Of a stretch of 64,000 bases of DNA, positions 60,499 through 64,000 are shown piece after piece. Source of the DNA: Ignavigranum ruoffiae. Lineage in GTDB: Bacteria; Bacillota; Bacilli; Lactobacillales; Aerococcaceae. A program made the translations under genes and the position numbers. Below the pieces are notes generated by a model. The model saw only the letters and a list, made by a program, of their open reading frames with translations, ran no database searches and was not told where the DNA came from. Position 1 is the stretch's first letter, and the number at the start of each line of letters is the position of its first letter. The DNA lies in assembly GCF_900110675.1 (NCBI RefSeq), contig NZ_FOEN01000002.1:124001-188000 (forward strand), read 5' to 3'.

Positions 60499-61353
60499 CT
60501 ACCTTTCATTAGCTTCTATGCCAAAGTCTGATAACGTCTTCAACCGCTTTACTCTCTCATTTACATTAGGAATAGATGCGAGTAAGGCTTTAGTATAAGG
60601 GTGATATGGATTGCAGAACAGATCTTCCGTTTTCCCCTTTTCAACTAATTTACCCTTATACATAACGAGAACCCGATTACAAATTTGTGCTATCACACCC
60701 ATATCATGCGATATAAATAATATGGTTAAGCCAAATTTCTTCTGCAAAGACAATAAGAGTTTAAGAATTTCTGCTTGAGTTGTAACGTCAAGAGCCGTCG
60801 TAGGTTCATCAGCAATCACTACCTCTGGTTGACAAGCTAAGGCCATAGCAATCATCACCCTTTGTTGCATGCCACCAGATAATTCATGAGGATATTGTTT
60901 TAGGCGACTTTCTGGATGAGTTAGTTTTACTTCATTTAACAAGTGAATCACTCGTCTTTCTAAATCTTTTTTTGAGCAGTTCTGATGTATCCGAATCATT
61001 TCACTTATTTGCTGACCAATCGTGTAAACTGGATTGAGAGCAGTTGAAGCATTCTGAAAAATCATAGCAATCCGTTTACCCCGAATTTTTTCAATGGTTT
61101 TATCATTCATATCTAAGATATTCTCTTGATGAAATAAAATTTTTCCAGATTGATAGTTCGTATACTTATTCTTGTTTAATAGCATAATTGTTTTTGCTAT
61201 CGTACTCTTTCCCGATCCAGATTCACCTACAATCCCAAGAATATCTCCGGGAAAAACCTGAAAAGAAACATCGTCGACAGCAATTAAAGTTTGAGATCCT
61301 CTTCGATAGCTCACCGTTAAATGCTTTATATCAAGGATACAATTTTCAACCAT
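60499..61353 (-). CDS. Oligopeptide-type ABC ATPase (OppD/DppD)
   Basis: The 284-residue ATPase has GESGSGKSTIAKTIM (about 41), LSGGMQQRVMIAMALA, VVIADEPTTALDV and LFISHDMGVI, then the OppD C-terminal HPYTKALLASIPNV. The ATG at 61351-61353 has AGGAGG 6 nt upstream; a longer frame to 61416 runs into the intergenic hairpin. Confidence 0.92.
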   Translation of the reverse strand: MVENCILDIKHLTVSYRRGSQTLIAVDDVSFQVFPGDILGIVGESGSGKSTIAKTIMLLNKNKYTNYQSGKILFHQENILDMNDKTIEKIRGKRIAMIFQNASTALNPVYTIGQQISEMIRIHQNCSKKDLERRVIHLLNEVKLTHPESRLKQYPHELSGGMQQRVMIAMALACQPEVVIADEPTTALDVTTQAEILKLLLSLQKKFGLTILFISHDMGVIAQICNRVLVMYKGKLVEKGKTEDLFCNPYHPYTKALLASIPNVNERVKRLKTLSDFGIEANER

Positions 61354-61377
61354 GACATTCCTCCTAAACACAAATAA

Positions 61378-61401
61378 CTGTGTCTGAGTACTCAGACACA
61401 G
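61378..61401. promoter_or_regulatory. 24-bp perfect palindromic hairpin between binding protein and ATPase genes
   Basis: CTGTGTCTGAGT and ACTCAGACACAG abut as a perfect palindrome (61378-61401), extendable by AATA/TATT with one mismatch. No T tract follows, so it is more likely an mRNA-processing or stabilising hairpin that raises binding protein over transporter, or a binding site. Confidence 0.75.
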
Positions 61402-61428
61402 ATATTTGATTTTCATACTATTACGTCG

Positions 61429-62973
61429 CTATTCCGCTACTTTCAAGTCTTCCGCTCTAAAAGGTGTAATTTGATTTTGCGTGTAATGTAAATCCCATTC
61501 TAATCCATCTCGAATTCCATAAATATCTTCAGCTTGATATAGATAAGTTCCTGGAACATATGTATCAAAAACTTCCATTAAAATTTTAGCCGCTTTCTTC
61601 TGTTCTTCAATATCCTTACTGTCAATTAAAGTATTCCCTGCTTTAATAAATTCTTCAGTTGGAACCCAACTTCCAGTTTCTTCATTTGCAGGACCTGATC
61701 CTGGACCAAAGAGCAACCATAGTGCTCCTAACGGACTATCAAAACGAGAAGCTGATGACCATGCTCTAATATCTGTATCTGAGAAGGAGAATTCATCCGC
61801 ATATTCCACTTCGGCTTGCACTCCAATAGCATTCCACATACTTACAATAGCTTGACCTGCTTCGTTACCATGGCTATAATATCCATCTTTCATAGTTATT
61901 TTAATAACTTCTTTACCATCATATCCTGATTCTTCCACCAATTTTTTAGCAGCTTCAGGGTCATATTTTACACCCGGGTAATCTTGAATATATAGATCTC
62001 CATAACTTTCAAATTGATGGCCATTGATATTTTTAGCATTTTCTGACCATAAACTATCAACTAGAGATTGGCGATCAATCGCCATTGTTAGTGCTTGACG
62101 GAATTTCTGATTAGACATAATGCTATCTTCCTTTTTGGTATTGAAAGCATAAATGTGAATGTTTTGGATTGGCGTACCCAATACTTGGATACCTTCTTGA
62201 GATTTCATTGATTCTACTTGGTCTGTAGGAATATCATTGATAATATCTAATTCTCCTGTGATAAGACCTGTCATTCTAGCAGAAGCTTCAGGTACACTAA
62301 TAAATTCAATTTTTTTAGCTACTGGCTTTTCGCCCCAGAAATCTTCAAATCTTTCTAGTACATATTTCTCCGGAGAATACTCGACCATTTTGTAAGGACC
62401 TGAACCTATAGGTGCTGTCTGAAATGCTTCATCACCAACTTCTTCCACATAGTCTTTAGGTACAATACTCGCTCCCCAAATAGATCCTAAACGTTGTTCA
62501 AAAGCGGAATCAGGACGATTCAAATGAAACCTAACGGTTTGATCATCAACTTTCTCTACAGAATCAAGTGTTTCATATAATACCCTAATAGTTCCATCTC
62601 CATAACCATTAACAATCCGATCAAAAGTAAATACTACATCATCTGCATTTAATTCCTCACCATTATGGAAAGTTACACCTTCGCGGATTTTGACTTCCAA
62701 GGTTTCATCATCTAGCCATTCCCATGACTCTCCAATTCTATTAACGATTTCACCATCTTTATCTGTCCATAATAAAGTATCATAAATATTGTAAAAGACT
62801 TTAATACTCGCAATACCAATTCCTTTATTTGGATCTAAGTCCTTAACTAAATTAGATAAGCCAACACGTAATACATCAATTTCTTTCGCTTGAGCAAATG
62901 TAGATAGCGTTATCTGAGAAACCAACGCAGACATAATAAAAACAATAAATAGTACTTTTTTTAGCCTTTTCAA
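61429..62973 (-). CDS. Oligopeptide-type ABC substrate-binding protein (family 5)
   Basis: The 514-residue protein has a signal peptide (KRLKKVLFIVFIMSALVSQIT, cleavage near FAQA-KE) and the SBP_bac_5 fold: DVLRVGLSNLVKDLDPNKGI, WEWLDDETLEVKIREGVTFHNGEE, ALTMAIDRQSLVDSLWSENA and GYDGKEVIKITMKDGYYS. Typical ligands are peptides, nickel or glycosides; in this operon, which ends in a phosphodiesterase gene, glycerophosphodiesters are possible. No lipobox Cys. First gene of the operon, with Pho-box-like repeats upstream and a DeoR-type regulator divergently encoded. Confidence 0.9.
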   Translation of the reverse strand: MKRLKKVLFIVFIMSALVSQITLSTFAQAKEIDVLRVGLSNLVKDLDPNKGIGIASIKVFYNIYDTLLWTDKDGEIVNRIGESWEWLDDETLEVKIREGVTFHNGEELNADDVVFTFDRIVNGYGDGTIRVLYETLDSVEKVDDQTVRFHLNRPDSAFEQRLGSIWGASIVPKDYVEEVGDEAFQTAPIGSGPYKMVEYSPEKYVLERFEDFWGEKPVAKKIEFISVPEASARMTGLITGELDIINDIPTDQVESMKSQEGIQVLGTPIQNIHIYAFNTKKEDSIMSNQKFRQALTMAIDRQSLVDSLWSENAKNINGHQFESYGDLYIQDYPGVKYDPEAAKKLVEESGYDGKEVIKITMKDGYYSHGNEAGQAIVSMWNAIGVQAEVEYADEFSFSDTDIRAWSSASRFDSPLGALWLLFGPGSGPANEETGSWVPTEEFIKAGNTLIDSKDIEEQKKAAKILMEVFDTYVPGTYLYQAEDIYGIRDGLEWDLHYTQNQITPFRAEDLKVAE

Positions 62974-63036
62974 AACAAAAACCCCTTTTCATTGATTGTT
63001 TATATATTAATCATATACTATTAAGCAAGGGATCTT

Positions 63037-63074
63037 TGTAAATTTCTCATCTGGCTAGGTAAATTTATTGTAAA
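63037..63074 (-). promoter_or_regulatory. Pho-box-like repeats upstream of the opp-glpQ operon
   Basis: Minus strand TTTACA (63069-63074), 5 nt, TTTACC (63058-63063), and a third TTTACA at 63037-63042, 21 nt from the second. An AT-rich -10 region (TAGTATATGAT, about 63010-63020) follows. Spacing matches the phn and ugp sites. The divergent gene's promoter must also lie in 62974-63349. Confidence 0.5.
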
Positions 63075-63349
63075 AATCTTGTTAATAATTCTTTTAAAAA
63101 CTACTTTTATAATTTTCTATGTGACATCTTATAATAATTTAATGAATATATTAGCTATTCCAATGTCTAAGGTTGTGAAAATTTTGTTACTTTATGTTAA
63201 AAATAAGATAGTTCAGAACATATTGTGTTCGTAAAATATGTATTTCGAACATTTTATCGCATAATTAATTGGAGATGTGCAATGATATATTTATTAGAAA
63301 TAGTTTTTAACTACTTTGACAAATGGATTTATTGTCAGAAAGGAGATTT

Positions 63350-64000
63350 ATGTTTAAACAAGAAAGACAAAAGGCAATCTTATATTTACTGGAGGAAAAT
63401 TATAAGATTCGCATTGTAGAATTAGCAAACCACTTCCATGTTTCTACCATGACTATCCGTCGTGATTTAGAAGTTTTAGAGAAGAATGACTATATAAAGC
63501 GAGCCAGAGGTTGGGCAATTGCCAACCAGTTAGTCTATGCAGAAAAAAGTTTTTTAGAAAGACGAGTACAAAGATTAAAAGAAAAACAAGCTATTGCAAT
63601 TGAAGCATATAAATTAATATCTCCTCATGATCGAATTATTTTAGATTATGGATCAACTCCACAAGAGTTAGCTAAACTAATGGCTAAACAAGTTGATTTT
63701 CCGCTAACCGTTGTCATCAACGATTTTAATATTTACCAACTTCTTCGTACTAATTCAAATATTAGCCTCCTATTTGCCGGAGGGAATGTTGAATTAGATA
63801 GGGATCCAATTACCCTAGGTTATCTAACTAATCAATTTTTTCAACATCTCGTAGTAGATAAAGCTTTTATGTCTATGCGGACCGTAGACTTTAAACAAGG
63901 TCTTTTTCACCCTGTTGGCCAGGTTGCCGAAACCAAACGAGCAATGATAAACGCAGCTAAAAAAGTCATCGTTATTGCTGACTACTCGAAATTTAATAAC
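63350..64000 (+). CDS. DeoR/GlpR-family transcriptional regulator (cut by window end)
   Basis: The frame is open from ATG at 63350 (AAAGGAG 4-5 nt upstream) to the window edge, 217 codons. The N-terminus is a DeoR HTH (YKIRIVELANHFHVSTMTIRRDLEVLEKNDYI, recognition helix VSTMTIRRDLEVL), followed by the sugar-phosphate isomerase-like sensor domain: ILDYGSTPQELAKLMA, LFAGGNVELDRDP and KKVIVIADYSKFNN. Such regulators sense phosphorylated sugars or glycerol-3-phosphate. It is divergent from the opp-glpQ operon and may control it. The C-terminus is missing. Confidence 0.88.
   Translation, partial: MFKQERQKAILYLLEENYKIRIVELANHFHVSTMTIRRDLEVLEKNDYIKRARGWAIANQLVYAEKSFLERRVQRLKEKQAIAIEAYKLISPHDRIILDYGSTPQELAKLMAKQVDFPLTVVINDFNIYQLLRTNSNISLLFAGGNVELDRDPITLGYLTNQFFQHLVVDKAFMSMRTVDFKQGLFHPVGQVAETKRAMINAAKKVIVIADYSKFNN

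Noticed and set aside
63225-63419. 64-residue plus-strand frame at the right end
   Set aside because: Overlaps in another frame the DeoR-type gene that starts at 63350 with a strong ribosome site and clear HTH.
1-64000. CRISPR array
   Set aside because: No regularly spaced repeat of 24-40 bp was seen anywhere and no cas gene is present.

Overview
The window looks like chromosome of a low-GC Gram-positive bacterium of the order Lactobacillales, probably from the Aerococcaceae/Carnobacteriaceae side. The basis is AGGAGG-type ribosome binding sites, TTGACA/TATAAT promoters, a tRNA gene without an encoded CCA end, ABC-transporter-rich gene content and Gln-rich proteins of lactic-acid-bacterium type. 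Genus cannot be fixed from the sequence alone. Roughly 1-44 kb has moderate GC and looks like resident chromosome. From about 44.4 kb rightward the DNA is visibly more AT-rich, beginning with a tyrosine integrase and a 3' fragment of a tRNA-Leu gene, so much of the right third looks acquired.

Left part (0-24 kb): the 5' end of pcrA, a PurK-like ATP-grasp protein that has lost its signature residues, a GH73 muramidase, a zinc-ribbon membrane protein with an apparently dead serine-hydrolase domain, and a TetR-controlled unit (rRNA methyltransferase, ABC ATPase, giant coiled-coil FtsX permease). These are followed by a purine permease, a phnDCEE transporter operon ending in a metallophosphatase, a fused amino-acid ABC transporter, a ClC antiporter and tRNA-Leu(GAG). 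Two intergenic stretches (about 11.42-11.80 and 23.93-24.30 kb) carry diverged copies of one structured RNA-like element with compensatory changes in several helices; I could not assign it to a known class.

Middle (24-44 kb): a cystine-type symporter, tex, a membrane-anchored barnase with barstar, a UgpCAEB-like transporter, a 5'-nucleotidase with an MBL/beta-CASP protein, a LysM muralytic protein, an ArsR regulator, an active-looking anchored serine hydrolase with a trigger-factor-like partner, GNAT, MBL lactonase-like and DUF898 genes.

Right part (44-64 kb): the integrase and tRNA remnant; a divergently regulated cluster of a carbamoyltransferase, a YfcC-type transporter, a short arginine-deiminase-like enzyme, a D-2-hydroxyacid dehydrogenase and a YjiH-type membrane protein under a PucR-like regulator; a DpnII-type restriction-modification set; an SOS-box-controlled YolD-like gene; and an Opp-type ABC operon ending in glycerophosphodiesterase, facing a DeoR-family regulator cut by the window end.

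Links between regions: the phn, ugp-like and opp-glpQ operons each carry 11-nt-spaced TTTACN direct repeats upstream, resembling PhoP boxes, which suggests one phosphate-starvation regulon for phosphonate/phosphate, glycerophosphate-type and phosphodiester substrates. None of the four ABC substrate-binding proteins or domains shows a lipobox cysteine.
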